From NCBI GenBank assembly GCA_966211795.1, contig CBIHNW010000020.1, forward strand, positions 1 to 64,000: a DNA stretch of 64,000 nt, read 5' to 3'. Within the stretch, counting starts at the first letter, position 1; each line of letters opens with the position of its first letter. This DNA comes from 21-14-0-10-47-8 sp966211795. GTDB lineage: Bacteria > Bdellovibrionota > Bdellovibrionia > Bdellovibrionales > Bdellovibrionaceae. The translations under genes were made by a program, and so were the position numbers. Positions 42,863-52,079 of this stretch are shown in pieces. The notes below the pieces were generated by a model. It searched no databases, was not told the origin of the DNA, and saw only the letters and a program-made list of their open reading frames with translations.

Positions 42863-43831
42863 ATGAAGAAAATCGGTGTCTACACAAGTGGTGGCGACGC
42901 TCCGGGTATGAATGCCGGAATCCGTGCCGTGGTTCGAACAGCTCTCTCTCGACAAGTTGAAGTCGTCGGAATCATTGGCGGCTACAGCGGCATGCTGGAA
43001 AACAAATTTCAGCCCCTGAATCTTCGTTCGATGGCCAATATCATTCAGCGTGGTGGAACGGTTTTGAAAACGGGCCGCAGCCAAGAATTCATGCGCGCCG
43101 AATACCGTAAACAAGCGTTCGCCAACTTGCAAACGGCCGGAATCGAAGGCCTGGTCTGCATCGGCGGCGACGGATCCTTTCGGGGGGCACACGCCCTGTA
43201 CGAAGAGCACAAACTTCCCGCCGTCGGAATTCCGGGAACCATCGATAATGACATTTACGGAACCGATAACACGATCGGTTTCGATACCGCCGTTAACACC
43301 GCTTTGGAAGCCATCGACAAAGTTCGGGACACGGCCGCCAGTCATGACCGACTTTTCATCGTCGAAGTGATGGGGCGAAATTCCGGCTTGATCGCTTCGT
43401 ATGTTGGCTTGGCCGGAGGGGCGGAATTAATTTTTGCACCCGACGTGGTGATCACGGTCGATCAGGCCATCGATCGCATCAAAGCCGGACAAGCCAAAGG
43501 CAAAACAAGTTCGATTCTGGTTGCGGCCGAAGGGCAAAAACCAGGACGAGCCTATGATCTAGCAGATCAGATTCGAAAAAAATCAGGTCTCGAGGCCAAG
43601 GTCTGTATTCTTGGCCACATTCAGCGCGGTGGAACTCCGACCGCGATTGATCGGATCCTGGCCAGCCGTTTGGGAGCAGCCGCGGTTGAGGGACTCTTAG
43701 CAGGCGACAAAGATGTGATGTACGGAGTTCAGGGCGAACAGATCGTCAAAGTGCCATTTGAGCTCGCCATCTCGCGCGAAAAACCGACGCCGAAAGATTA
43801 TCTCGCGCTCGCCAATTTGTTGGCGAATTGA
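42863..43831 (+). CDS. pfkA: ATP-dependent 6-phosphofructokinase
   Basis: 322 residues from ATG 42863, matching the usual ~320; the ORF's longer start adds non-family residues. Makes fructose-1,6-bisphosphate in glycolysis. Motifs: KKIGVYTSGGDAPGMNAGIR, ATP site IGGDGSFRGAH (GGDGS as in ATP enzymes, not the GGDDS of pyrophosphate enzymes), catalytic PGTIDNDIYGTD, and VEVMGRNSG for sugar phosphate binding. It stands alone, with tandem palindromes 125 bp upstream hinting at specific control. Confidence 0.95.
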   Translation: MKKIGVYTSGGDAPGMNAGIRAVVRTALSRQVEVVGIIGGYSGMLENKFQPLNLRSMANIIQRGGTVLKTGRSQEFMRAEYRKQAFANLQTAGIEGLVCIGGDGSFRGAHALYEEHKLPAVGIPGTIDNDIYGTDNTIGFDTAVNTALEAIDKVRDTAASHDRLFIVEVMGRNSGLIASYVGLAGGAELIFAPDVVITVDQAIDRIKAGQAKGKTSSILVAAEGQKPGRAYDLADQIRKKSGLEAKVCILGHIQRGGTPTAIDRILASRLGAAAVEGLLAGDKDVMYGVQGEQIVKVPFELAISREKPTPKDYLALANLLAN

Positions 43832-43870
43832 CGCTTTCGCTTTTCCCGACCAGACCGGCCCTCCGCAGGA

Positions 43871-43899
43871 TTGACTCCTTTTAAAATTCATCGTGTTAT
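43871..43899 (+). promoter_or_regulatory. Promoter of the liv operon
   Basis: TTGACT (43871-43876), 17-nt spacer, TGTTAT (43894-43899); the predicted start near 43906 leaves a short leader with SD AGGGAGG before ATG 43933. Confidence 0.5.
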
Positions 43900-43932
43900 C
43901 AAATGGTTACGGAATTTTTTAAGGGAGGCTCA

Positions 43933-45063
43933 ATGAGAGTTTTAAGGTCCGCACTTTGTGCGATGTTAGCGCTGTCCGCGATGGCAGCATGTACGAAAAA
44001 AGCGAGCAACGAAATCGTGATCGGCCACTATGGTTCGATGACGGGATCGGAAGCGACTTTCGGTCAAAGCACCGATGAAGGAATTCGCATGGCGGTTGAT
44101 GAAGTCAACGCGGCCGGCGGAATCAAAGGCAAAAAAGTCAAAGTCATCACCATGGATGATCAAGGAAAAGCGGAAGAAGCCGCTTCGGTCGTTACGCGTT
44201 TGATCGAGCAAGAAAAAGTCGTCGCCTTATTGGGTGAAGTGGCAAGCTCGCGCTCTCTGGCGGCAGCACCGATCGCGCAGAATAAAAAAATTCCGATGCT
44301 GACACCAAGCTCGACGAATCCGAAAGTCACCGAAGTCGGCGATTATATTTTTCGCGCTTGCTTCATTGACCCGTTCCAAGGAACCGTGATGGCGAAGTTC
44401 GCCAACGATCACTTGCACGCAAAAAAAGTCGCGATTTTGCGAGACGTGAAATCCGACTACTCGGTCGGCTTGGCTGATTTCTTCACCAAGACGTTCACTT
44501 CATTGGGCGGCGAAATCGTTTCCGATTCCAGCTACCAATCTCAAGACGTGGATTTCAAAGCGCAGCTGACCCAGATCAAGTCTAAAAATCCAGACGCAAT
44601 CTTCGTTCCGGGTTATTACACCGAAGTCGGTTTGATCGCTCGTCAAGCTCGTGAGCTTGGGATCAAAGCGGTTCTTTTGGGTGGCGACGGATGGGATTCT
44701 CCGAAGCTTTTCGAAATCGGCAAAGAAGCGATCAACGGTTCTTACTTTTCAAATCACTATTCAACCCAAAGCACGGAGCCAGCGGCGGTTGAATTCTTGA
44801 AAAAGTTCAAAGCCAAGTACAACAAACAACCAGACGGTCTTTCTTCTGTTGCGTACGATGCAACCCGCATGTTGCTAAAGGCGATGGAAACTTCTCCAGA
44901 AGTCAAAGCCACCGCGATTCGTGATCAGTTGGCTGGCATCAAGGAATTTGTCGGCGCGACCGGTAAGATTTCAATCGATGAAAAACGCAACGCCGTGAAA
45001 TCGGCAGTGGTCGTTCAAGTCGAAGGCCCCGAGTACAAGTACATCACAACAGTTAATCCTTAA
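43933..45063 (+). CDS. livK: Branched-chain amino acid ABC transporter, substrate-binding lipoprotein
   Basis: 376 residues from ATG 43933 (SD AGGGAGG). Lipobox AMAAC-T anchors it in the membrane. The type I periplasmic-binding fold of the Leu/Ile/Val family is clear: IVIGHYGSMTGSEATFGQST, GIRMAVDEVNAAGGIKGKKV, ARQARELGIKAVLLGGDGWD. First gene of the complete livKHMGF operon; a strong hairpin separates it from livH. Leu/Ile/Val is the family norm, though other amino acids or amides are possible ligands. Confidence 0.93.
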   Translation: MRVLRSALCAMLALSAMAACTKKASNEIVIGHYGSMTGSEATFGQSTDEGIRMAVDEVNAAGGIKGKKVKVITMDDQGKAEEAASVVTRLIEQEKVVALLGEVASSRSLAAAPIAQNKKIPMLTPSSTNPKVTEVGDYIFRACFIDPFQGTVMAKFANDHLHAKKVAILRDVKSDYSVGLADFFTKTFTSLGGEIVSDSSYQSQDVDFKAQLTQIKSKNPDAIFVPGYYTEVGLIARQARELGIKAVLLGGDGWDSPKLFEIGKEAINGSYFSNHYSTQSTEPAAVEFLKKFKAKYNKQPDGLSSVAYDATRMLLKAMETSPEVKATAIRDQLAGIKEFVGATGKISIDEKRNAVKSAVVVQVEGPEYKYITTVNP

Positions 45064-45081
45064 TTTCATTCACTTCTATCC

Positions 45082-45109
45082 GTCCCGATTCAAGGCTATG
45101 AATCGGGAC
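45082..45109 (+). promoter_or_regulatory. Intercistronic stem-loop between livK and livH
   Basis: GTCCCGATTCA-AGGCTA-TGAATCGGGAC: perfect 11-bp stem with no U tract behind it. Such hairpins in binding-protein operons commonly protect the upstream mRNA or reduce read-through, giving more binding protein than permease. Confidence 0.6.
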
Positions 45110-45125
45110 AGTTAAAGAGCTCATC

Positions 45126-46028
45126 ATGGACGATTTTCTTCAACATGTGATTAATGGAACAAGCCTTGGCAGTATCTACGCGCTGATCGCGCTGGGCTAC
45201 ACCATGGTTTACGGAATTCTTCAACTCATCAATTTTGCCCACTCGGATGTCTATATGGTCGGCGCTTTCGCTTCGTACTATACGGCCATGCTACTGGGGA
45301 GAACTGATCAACCCGGCGTTTTGACCTTGGTCATTTTGCTGGCGGCATCGATGATCGGCTGCAGTTTGGTCGGCCTGGCCATCGAGCGATTGGCGTACCG
45401 GCCCCTGCGAAAAGCGCCGAAGCTGAACATTCTGATCACGGCGATCGGCGTGTCGCTGTTTCTGGAATACAGTGGCCAAGTCGTTTTCGGTGCGGATCCC
45501 AAAGTGTTTCCGGCGGTCTTGAATGACTTTGTGATCGCGGACCTTGGCGGTGTGCCGCTGAAAAGTTTGGACATCACGGTCCTGGTCGTCACCATCGTCA
45601 TGATGCTGGCCCTGAACTTTTTGATCTACAAAACAAAGCTGGGTAAAGCGATGCGTGCGGTGAGCACGAACATGGCGGCGGCCAGCTTGATGGGCGTGAA
45701 CACTGATCGCATCATCGCTTTCACCTTCATCGTCGGCTCTTCACTGGCCGGTGTTGGCAGCGTGTTGGTCGGAATGAAGTATCCAAAAATCGAACCGTTG
45801 ATGGGAATGATGATTGGTCTGAAGGCCTTCGTCGCGGCCGTCTTGGGCGGAATCGGAAATATTGCCGGCGCCGTTCTAGGTGGATTGATCATGGGTCTTT
45901 CGGAAGAGATGGTCGTCGGCTACCTGTCTTCGACTTACCGGGATGCCTTGGCGTTCGGGATTCTGATCGTCATTCTGATTTTCAAACCCGCAGGTCTGTT
46001 GGGTAAAAACACGGTGGAGAAAGTCTAA
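45126..46028 (+). CDS. livH: Branched-chain amino acid ABC transporter permease LivH
   Basis: 300 residues, about eight membrane helices. Family marks: NGTSLGSIYALIALGYTMVY at the N-terminus, INFAHSDVYMVGAF, and the coupling-loop segment RAVSTNMAAASLMGVNTDRI, followed by GGIGNIAGAVLGGLIMG. It pairs with LivM to form the channel. The stop overlaps the livM ATG by one base. Confidence 0.95.
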   Translation: MDDFLQHVINGTSLGSIYALIALGYTMVYGILQLINFAHSDVYMVGAFASYYTAMLLGRTDQPGVLTLVILLAASMIGCSLVGLAIERLAYRPLRKAPKLNILITAIGVSLFLEYSGQVVFGADPKVFPAVLNDFVIADLGGVPLKSLDITVLVVTIVMMLALNFLIYKTKLGKAMRAVSTNMAAASLMGVNTDRIIAFTFIVGSSLAGVGSVLVGMKYPKIEPLMGMMIGLKAFVAAVLGGIGNIAGAVLGGLIMGLSEEMVVGYLSSTYRDALAFGILIVILIFKPAGLLGKNTVEKV

Positions 46029-47047
46029 TGAAAAACTTATCTCACTCTCTCAAAGTTCCGTTGCTGTCTTTCGTTGTTCTGTGGGTTTGCGGTTGGGGAA
46101 TCGATTTTGGTTTCAATTCCTTCATCCAATTGTCTCTGATTTACGTGATGATCAACATGATGCTGGCGATGAGCTTGAACCTGGTCAACGGCTACACCGG
46201 CCAGTTTTCATTGGGCCACGCAGGCTTCATGGCGGTCGGCGCTTACACCTCTGCTTACCTGAGCACCTTGATCCCGATTCTTCCGGGTGGATTGCAGATC
46301 TTTTCTTACATGCTGTTTGCTTTGGTCGGCGGATTGGCCGCGGCCTTGGCTGGATGGGCTGTTGGTTTGCCGTCTTTGCGCTTGAAGGGTGATTACCTGG
46401 CGATTGTGACCTTGGGTTTTGCCGAGATCATCCGCGTGATGTTGCTGAACACGCCAGCCGTTGGTGGTGCTCGTGGAATGTACGGCATCACCGGTCCGAG
46501 CGACTGGGAAGTCGGCGGATTCGTGGTCAGCAAATTCATCATCGGTTATTCGCACGCGCTTTTGTGGGTGCTGATTTGCTTCTTCACCATCTGGCGTTTG
46601 ATCCGCTCGTCTCACGGACGCGCATTCTTGAGCGTGCGTGAAGATGAAGTGGCAGCCGAAGCGATGGGCATCAATACCACCCAAGCCAAAGTTCGCGCCT
46701 TCGTTCTTTCCAGCTTCTTTGCCGGCATCGCGGGTTCGATCTTCGCGCATTATGCAAATTACCTGAATCCATCGACCTTCTCGTTCATGCGCAGCGTGGA
46801 TGCGGTCATCATGGTGGTCTTGGGCGGTATGGGAAGTTTGAGCGGCTCGATCCTGGCAGCGGTGTTCATCACGGTTGTGCCTGAATTGCTTCGTCCTTTG
46901 CAAGAAGTCACCGGCGTCGATTTGCGCATGGTGATTTACGCTCTGTCATTGATTTTGCTGATGATCCTGCGTCCGAAGGGATTGTTTGGCAGCCAAGAGT
47001 TGAATGTCGTCTGGAATCGCTTTCGTCGGGACAAGGTGAAATCATGA
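46028..47047 (+). CDS. livM: Branched-chain amino acid ABC transporter permease LivM
   Basis: 339 residues, polytopic. LNLVNGYTGQFSLGHAGFMA and LRLKGDYLAIVTLGFAEIIR are diagnostic of LivM; the coupling segment is SVREDEVAAEAMGINTTQAK. It forms the permease with LivH. It overlaps livG by 4 nt (ATGA). Confidence 0.95.
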   Translation: MKNLSHSLKVPLLSFVVLWVCGWGIDFGFNSFIQLSLIYVMINMMLAMSLNLVNGYTGQFSLGHAGFMAVGAYTSAYLSTLIPILPGGLQIFSYMLFALVGGLAAALAGWAVGLPSLRLKGDYLAIVTLGFAEIIRVMLLNTPAVGGARGMYGITGPSDWEVGGFVVSKFIIGYSHALLWVLICFFTIWRLIRSSHGRAFLSVREDEVAAEAMGINTTQAKVRAFVLSSFFAGIAGSIFAHYANYLNPSTFSFMRSVDAVIMVVLGGMGSLSGSILAAVFITVVPELLRPLQEVTGVDLRMVIYALSLILLMILRPKGLFGSQELNVVWNRFRRDKVKS

Positions 47048-47832
47048 AATTGCTCGAAACACAGAATATGACCATGCAGTTTGGCGGTTTGAAAGCCGTT
47101 GACTCGTTAACCTTTCACATCAACCAGGGCGAACTGATGGGACTGATCGGTCCCAATGGCGCCGGTAAGACCACTTGCTTCAATATGCTGACCGGGGTTT
47201 ACAAACCGACTTCGGGGGACGTCATTTTCAATGGCCAATCGATTCTCGGCAAAAAGCCCTATCAGATTTCGCACTTGGGCGTGACCCGCACCTTTCAGAA
47301 CATTCGTTTGTTTCGGGACCTTTCGGTTCTAGAAAATGTTTTGATCGCCGGCAGCCAACACCAGACCTACGGCATGCTCGCTCCGGTGTTGCAGAACCAG
47401 CATTTCTTGAAAGAAGAAAAAGAGCTCGTCGACAAAGCGATGAGCCTGCTTTCCATCTTCAATCTTGAAAACAAAGCTCATGACGAGTCCAGCTCACTGC
47501 CATACGGCGAGCAGCGAAAGCTTGAAATCGTGCGCGCTTTGGCGACGAATCCGAAACTGATCTGTCTGGATGAACCCGCGGCCGGCATGAACCACAATGA
47601 AACTCATCATTTGATGGAGACCATCGCCAAGATCCGCAAAGAATTCAAACTGACCGTGCTGTTGATCGAGCACGACATGAAATTGGTGATGGGAATCTGC
47701 GAGCGCATCGTGGTTTTGGATCACGGCGTGAAAATCGAAGAGGGAACTCCGAAACAAATCCAGTCTTCACCCAAAGTTATCGAAGCTTATCTCGGCGCTG
47801 ACACCGAACTGCACGGAGGAGATTTGTCATGA
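47044..47832 (+). CDS. livG: Branched-chain amino acid ABC transporter ATPase LivG
   Basis: 262 residues. Walker A GPNGAGKTT, Q-loop region GVTRTFQNIRLF, Walker B LICLDEPAAGMNHNE and the family-typical signature region SSLPYGEQRKLEI (LPYGEQR in place of LSGGQ). It powers uptake with LivF from the cytoplasmic face. It overlaps livF by 4 nt (ATGA). Confidence 0.95.
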   Translation: MKLLETQNMTMQFGGLKAVDSLTFHINQGELMGLIGPNGAGKTTCFNMLTGVYKPTSGDVIFNGQSILGKKPYQISHLGVTRTFQNIRLFRDLSVLENVLIAGSQHQTYGMLAPVLQNQHFLKEEKELVDKAMSLLSIFNLENKAHDESSSLPYGEQRKLEIVRALATNPKLICLDEPAAGMNHNETHHLMETIAKIRKEFKLTVLLIEHDMKLVMGICERIVVLDHGVKIEEGTPKQIQSSPKVIEAYLGADTELHGGDLS

Positions 47833-48539
47833 CCCCATTATTGAAAGTCACGGATCTGCACGTTCATTACGGTTCGATTCACGCCCTGAAAGGCGTCAGC
47901 TTCCACGTCAACAAAGGCGAAGTGGTTTCCCTGATCGGCGCCAACGGTGCCGGCAAAACCACGACCCTGCGTGCATTGTCGGGCCTGGTGGATTCGAAGG
48001 GCGAGATTCTTTTCAAAGAAAAATCGCTTCAGGGCTACAAGTCTTACGAGCGCGTGGGCTTGGGACTGGCGCAATCGCCGGAAGGTCGCGGTGTTTTCCC
48101 GACGATGACGGTTCTGGAAAATCTCGAGATGGGTGCGTACACCCGCAATGACAAAGTGGAAATTCTGAAAGACATCGAAATGTGCTTCGGCCTGTTTCCC
48201 CGTCTGAAAGAGCGCATCAAGCAAACGGCCGGCACCATGTCCGGCGGCGAGCAACAGATGCTGGCGATGTCGCGCGCGTTGATGGCGCGTCCGCAGCTGT
48301 TGTTGTTGGATGAGCCATCTTTGGGGTTGGCACCACGGATCGTTTCGCAGATTTTTGAAATCGTCCAGAAAGTGAACTCGCAAGGCATGACGATTTTGTT
48401 GGTCGAGCAAAATGCCCGCATGGCATTGAAGGTTTCGAATCGCGCTTACGTGATCGAGACCGGCAAAGTCACCCTGGAAGGCAAAGGTGCTGACCTCTTG
48501 AACGACGACAGTGTCCGCCGAAGTTACCTGGGGGTCTAA
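47829..48539 (+). CDS. livF: Branched-chain amino acid ABC transporter ATPase LivF
   Basis: 236 residues. Walker A GANGAGKTT, LAQSPEGRGVFPTMTV (typical of LivF), signature MSGGEQQML, Walker B LLLLDEPSLGLAP, switch EQNARMAL. Partner of LivG. Its stop shares one base with the start of the next gene. Confidence 0.95.
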   Translation: MTPLLKVTDLHVHYGSIHALKGVSFHVNKGEVVSLIGANGAGKTTTLRALSGLVDSKGEILFKEKSLQGYKSYERVGLGLAQSPEGRGVFPTMTVLENLEMGAYTRNDKVEILKDIEMCFGLFPRLKERIKQTAGTMSGGEQQMLAMSRALMARPQLLLLDEPSLGLAPRIVSQIFEIVQKVNSQGMTILLVEQNARMALKVSNRAYVIETGKVTLEGKGADLLNDDSVRRSYLGV

Positions 48540-49303
48540 TGACCCGCAGGCTTGCGGATTATTCTGAATTTCTAACGGCTCTGAGAAAATCATTCGTCAC
48601 TCGATACGAATTTCACTCGGAGCCGGATCTCAAAGACATCCTGGCTCATGAAACCCGCCTGATCATTGCCGCCAATCACTCGACACCTTTATCTTGGCTT
48701 CCCGCCATGACTACGCTCGCGCATGAATTCGAAATGGCCGGTGGCGGTGATCGCTCACCGCGTGCCGTGGTGGATCGTTGGTTTTATGCAAATCCCCTGA
48801 CCGCTTGGATGGCATCGTATCTGTCTCAGTATCACGCCCCCCAAAGTTTTGCCGAACTGTTGGCTGATTTTTCGCAGGCCGCGCGCACGGACCTGGTCGT
48901 ATTTCCCGAGGGCGCGAATACTTTCTTTGGCGATGTTCACGAAGTCCAGGAATTTCGCTCGTCAAGATTTATCGAGCTTTCAATTCTGGCAAAGGCGCCG
49001 ATTCTGATCGTGGCGCATGCGGGATCTGAAGATTGGAGTCTCCCCGTTGCCATTCCGCCCGAGTGGATCGCTTATGTTCTGCCGTTTTCAAAATTTTTTG
49101 GCGAGAGTTTGATGCAAGCGCGGGCTTTCAATCTTCCGTTCTTTCCGAAAAAGATCGAGAACTTTCGCATGCAATGCATTCTACATCGACCTTCGCTGCA
49201 AGAAGCTGATCTGTCGAACGATCCGGCCGAACGAAAACTGCAAATTCAAAACGAGGCCGACCTGGTTCGCGAGAAGATGCGAGATTTGCTGCCGACGAAA
49301 TAA
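48539..49303 (+). CDS. PlsC-like acyltransferase-fold protein lacking the catalytic Asp
   Basis: 254 residues, coupled to livF by a one-base overlap. RLIIAANHSTPLSWLPA aligns with the NHxxxxD block of lysophospholipid/glycerol-3-phosphate acyltransferases, but the Asp is Ser (H-STPL-S). The second block is intact (LVVFPEGANTFFG, FPEG). No transmembrane helix is obvious. Loss of the Asp would normally abolish acyl transfer, so it may be an inactive or altered member. Its place at the end of the liv operon is unusual and no transport role for such proteins is known to me. Confidence 0.65.
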   Translation: MTRRLADYSEFLTALRKSFVTRYEFHSEPDLKDILAHETRLIIAANHSTPLSWLPAMTTLAHEFEMAGGGDRSPRAVVDRWFYANPLTAWMASYLSQYHAPQSFAELLADFSQAARTDLVVFPEGANTFFGDVHEVQEFRSSRFIELSILAKAPILIVAHAGSEDWSLPVAIPPEWIAYVLPFSKFFGESLMQARAFNLPFFPKKIENFRMQCILHRPSLQEADLSNDPAERKLQIQNEADLVREKMRDLLPTK

Positions 49304-49335
49304 AAAGCCCCGATGAAGCTGAGCTGAAAGCTCGA

Positions 49336-49671
49336 TCAAACCCAGGCAATGGCGGAAATTTTTCTCGCGAGCTCGAGATCTCGATCGGTGATGCCGCCAG
49401 CATCGTGGCTGATCAATTCAATTTTCACTTTGTTATAAGAGTTGAACCAATCCGGATGATGATTCATGCCCTCGGCTTCGAACGCCACGCGGGTCATGAA
49501 AGAAAAAGCTTCCGGAAAAGTTTTGAATTTGAATTCAGCTTCCAGTTTTCCCTCAGAATTCAATTTCCAATCGCGGCGGCCGTCTTGAATGGCGGCAGCA
49601 ATTTGCTGATGAGTCAGTTGCTGAGGTTTTTGTGGTGTCTTTGAATTTTCGGTGGTGGATGGAGACGTCAT
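49336..49671 (-). CDS. phhB: Pterin-4a-carbinolamine dehydratase
   Basis: 111 residues, SD AAGGAG upstream. The core EAEGMNHHPDWFNSYNKV carries the His-His-Pro catalytic motif, and the downstream HDAGGITDRDLELARKI completes the family signature. It dehydrates 4a-hydroxytetrahydrobiopterin to recycle the cofactor of aromatic amino acid hydroxylases. No hydroxylase gene is nearby in this window; the N-terminal ~20 residues (Ser/Thr/Gln rich) are an extension. Confidence 0.9.
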   Translation of the reverse strand: MTSPSTTENSKTPQKPQQLTHQQIAAAIQDGRRDWKLNSEGKLEAEFKFKTFPEAFSFMTRVAFEAEGMNHHPDWFNSYNKVKIELISHDAGGITDRDLELARKISAIAWV

Positions 49672-49882
49672 TTTGTGAACTCCTTGGGTGAACTGAAGCG
49701 AATTTACAATTGCTCCAAAGTGACTCCAAGCAAAACCCTCCGAGAAGCGATCGCATCAAATCTGTTTTCGAGATGATCCGCAAATTCTTTGTCAGTTGCC
49801 ATTGACTCTCCCCCGCAAATTTCAATTCCATTGTGTCTGAAGAACGGAAATGGGATTTCTATCGGACGTCGAGGTAAGCGGT

Positions 49883-52006
49883 ATGAGCAGTGTCCAAACA
49901 TCCGTCGTCATCGAATCACGAGCCCAACTTTTCTCAACTTTAGCTGAAGCCGCCGAGATCGAGCACAATTTGATGTGCCTGTATCTTTACGCCATGTTCA
50001 GTTTGAAACGAGATGTGTCCGAAGATATCCGTCCTGAAGAATTGGACGCCGTCGGACGATGGCGAAAAATCATTCTGGGCATAGCGCTGGAAGAGATGAA
50101 TCATCTGACCTTGGTTTCAAATCTCTCGGTGGCGGTCGGATCATCGCCGCAGCTGATGCGACCGAATTTTCCGGCCTACCCCGGAATGTATCCTTCCAAT
50201 GTCGTGATCGAACTTGCGCCCTTTAATCTCGCAACCCTGGAACATTTTATTTATTTGGAACGGCCCCGTTCCATCGAAGTCGAAGATGCCGATGATTTTC
50301 GCCCTGGCCAGACCTACACGCGCGAAGCCCCGCACGGAACCCTGAATCCACATTCGGGCGATTACCGCACGATCGGAACTTTGTACCTGACGATTCGCGA
50401 ATCTTTAACGGCGCTTTGCAAGCAGTACGGGGAAAAGACTTTATTTAGCGGTTCTGCACATCGCCAGATCGGACCTTTGGATGCGCCGCTGCCGGGACTG
50501 CGAATCATCACCGACCGCCATTCGGCCGAGCAAGCTCTGGACACCATCGTCACGCAAGGCGAAGGTGCTTTGACGATCGAAGGCTCACATTTTGCGCGCT
50601 TTCAATCGATCAAGGCCGAGTATGAAGAGCTTCTCAAAAAAAATCCCGCCTTCGAGCCAGGTCGCTGTGTTGCGAGAAACCCCGTCATGCGAAAGCCAGT
50701 CGACCCCGAAGGCAAAGTCTGGGTGCGAGACCCGCTGGCGGCCGAGTATATGGATCTTGCCAATGCATTGTACCTGTTGATGGTTCGATTGCTGGTGCAA
50801 ATCTACGCATTTGAAGATCGCGAGACAGACAACAAACGCATGCTCTTGAATATTTCTTTCGAGATGATGCACGCGATGGCCAATATTGGCGAAATGTTGA
50901 CTCATCTGCCGGCGAATGAAGAGGAATTCAATGTTCACGCCGGGATGAGCTTCGCGATGGCGCGGTCCTTGGCTCCATTGGACAAGGGTGCCGAGCAAAC
51001 GTTGTTGGTTGAAAGATTGAAAGAGATCGAAGGTCATTTTGGCCGCTTGCAAACTGATCTCGATATGAAGCTGAAATCTTCTTCGACGATGGATGTCTGC
51101 ATTTTGGAAATTGCAAAGATGAAAAATCGTTTTCAGCAAATTCGGAAAAAGGTCATGGAAAGCTATACAAGCATTGAGGCGCGACAGCCGGCCCTGCCTC
51201 CGCAAGCGAAGATTGAGCCCAGCAAGAAGGCCACGGCGGTTGCTGCCAATGCAGCCAAAGCCAAGCCCTTGGATCATGGGCCTTCGGCCAATGAACCGGC
51301 GCCCGCACCCATTTCGAATTCCGCCGTTGAATATGCTGAATCTGAAAACATCAAAATATCTTTTGAAACTAAAAAGTGCATTCACGCACGACATTGCGTG
51401 ACCGAACTGCCAAATGTCTTCAAGGCCAATACTCCGGGAGAGTGGTTGTTTCCCGAAACCGCGGATCCGGAAATATTAGCGGCCGTGATTCGCAAATGTC
51501 CTTCGGGCGCGCTTCAATACATGCGGAAAGATGATGGTCTGAATGAACTGCCACCCGAAGTGAACCTGATCCGCCTTCGAGAAAACGGACCTTACGCCAT
51601 CAATGCGGACATGAGGGTCGACGGAGAAAAAGTCGGCTACCGCGCAACGCTTTGCCGCTGCGGTCTTTCTTCGAACAAGCCCTTTTGTGACGGCACACAC
51701 GTCAGCGCCCGCTTTCAAGCCACCGCCGAACCACCAACGATAGATGCGACAGCGTTGAAAGCCCGCGATGGTCTGGTGGAAATTCGACGAACTTATAACG
51801 GACCGCTCGAGCTAAAAGGGAGTCTCGAATTGTGCACCGGCACCGGACGGATCGTGGTGCGAACCAACGAAGTTCATTTGTGCCGCTGTGGACATTCACA
51901 GAACAAACCGATTTGCGACAGTTCCCACGTGGCCGCTGGATTCGTGGACGATCCCAAAGCTCGAACCGATGAAATTAAATTTCGCACCGACCCCGTTTCA
52001 CCGTGA
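49883..52006 (+). CDS. Ferritin-like / 4Fe-4S mono-cluster / double CDGSH fusion protein
   Basis: About 707 residues from ATG 49883 (GAGG 8 nt upstream; ATG 49850 is an alternative). Residues about 10-400 are helical and match the ferritin-like family seen in VioB/RebD-type proteins: AEIEHNLMCLYLYAMF and LGIALEEMNHLTLVSN carry Glu/His metal ligands, and a second set lies in SFEMMHAMANIGEML. After an Ala/Pro linker comes a divergent 4Fe-4S mono-cluster domain (KKCIHARHCVTELPNVF ... IRKCPSGAL, about 495-550), then two CDGSH zinc-finger-like iron-sulfur domains: CRCGLSSNKPFCDGTH (about 590) and CRCGHSQNKPICDSSH (about 666). It is probably a cytoplasmic redox enzyme; the substrate is unknown. Confidence 0.85.
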   Translation: MSSVQTSVVIESRAQLFSTLAEAAEIEHNLMCLYLYAMFSLKRDVSEDIRPEELDAVGRWRKIILGIALEEMNHLTLVSNLSVAVGSSPQLMRPNFPAYPGMYPSNVVIELAPFNLATLEHFIYLERPRSIEVEDADDFRPGQTYTREAPHGTLNPHSGDYRTIGTLYLTIRESLTALCKQYGEKTLFSGSAHRQIGPLDAPLPGLRIITDRHSAEQALDTIVTQGEGALTIEGSHFARFQSIKAEYEELLKKNPAFEPGRCVARNPVMRKPVDPEGKVWVRDPLAAEYMDLANALYLLMVRLLVQIYAFEDRETDNKRMLLNISFEMMHAMANIGEMLTHLPANEEEFNVHAGMSFAMARSLAPLDKGAEQTLLVERLKEIEGHFGRLQTDLDMKLKSSSTMDVCILEIAKMKNRFQQIRKKVMESYTSIEARQPALPPQAKIEPSKKATAVAANAAKAKPLDHGPSANEPAPAPISNSAVEYAESENIKISFETKKCIHARHCVTELPNVFKANTPGEWLFPETADPEILAAVIRKCPSGALQYMRKDDGLNELPPEVNLIRLRENGPYAINADMRVDGEKVGYRATLCRCGLSSNKPFCDGTHVSARFQATAEPPTIDATALKARDGLVEIRRTYNGPLELKGSLELCTGTGRIVVRTNEVHLCRCGHSQNKPICDSSHVAAGFVDDPKARTDEIKFRTDPVSP

Positions 52007-52079
52007 GCACCTCTCTTCGATAGTCCAGTAATCAGGCCGCTGGTTTGAGACTGCTTCGTTTTGGAATTAATCTTAAAGT

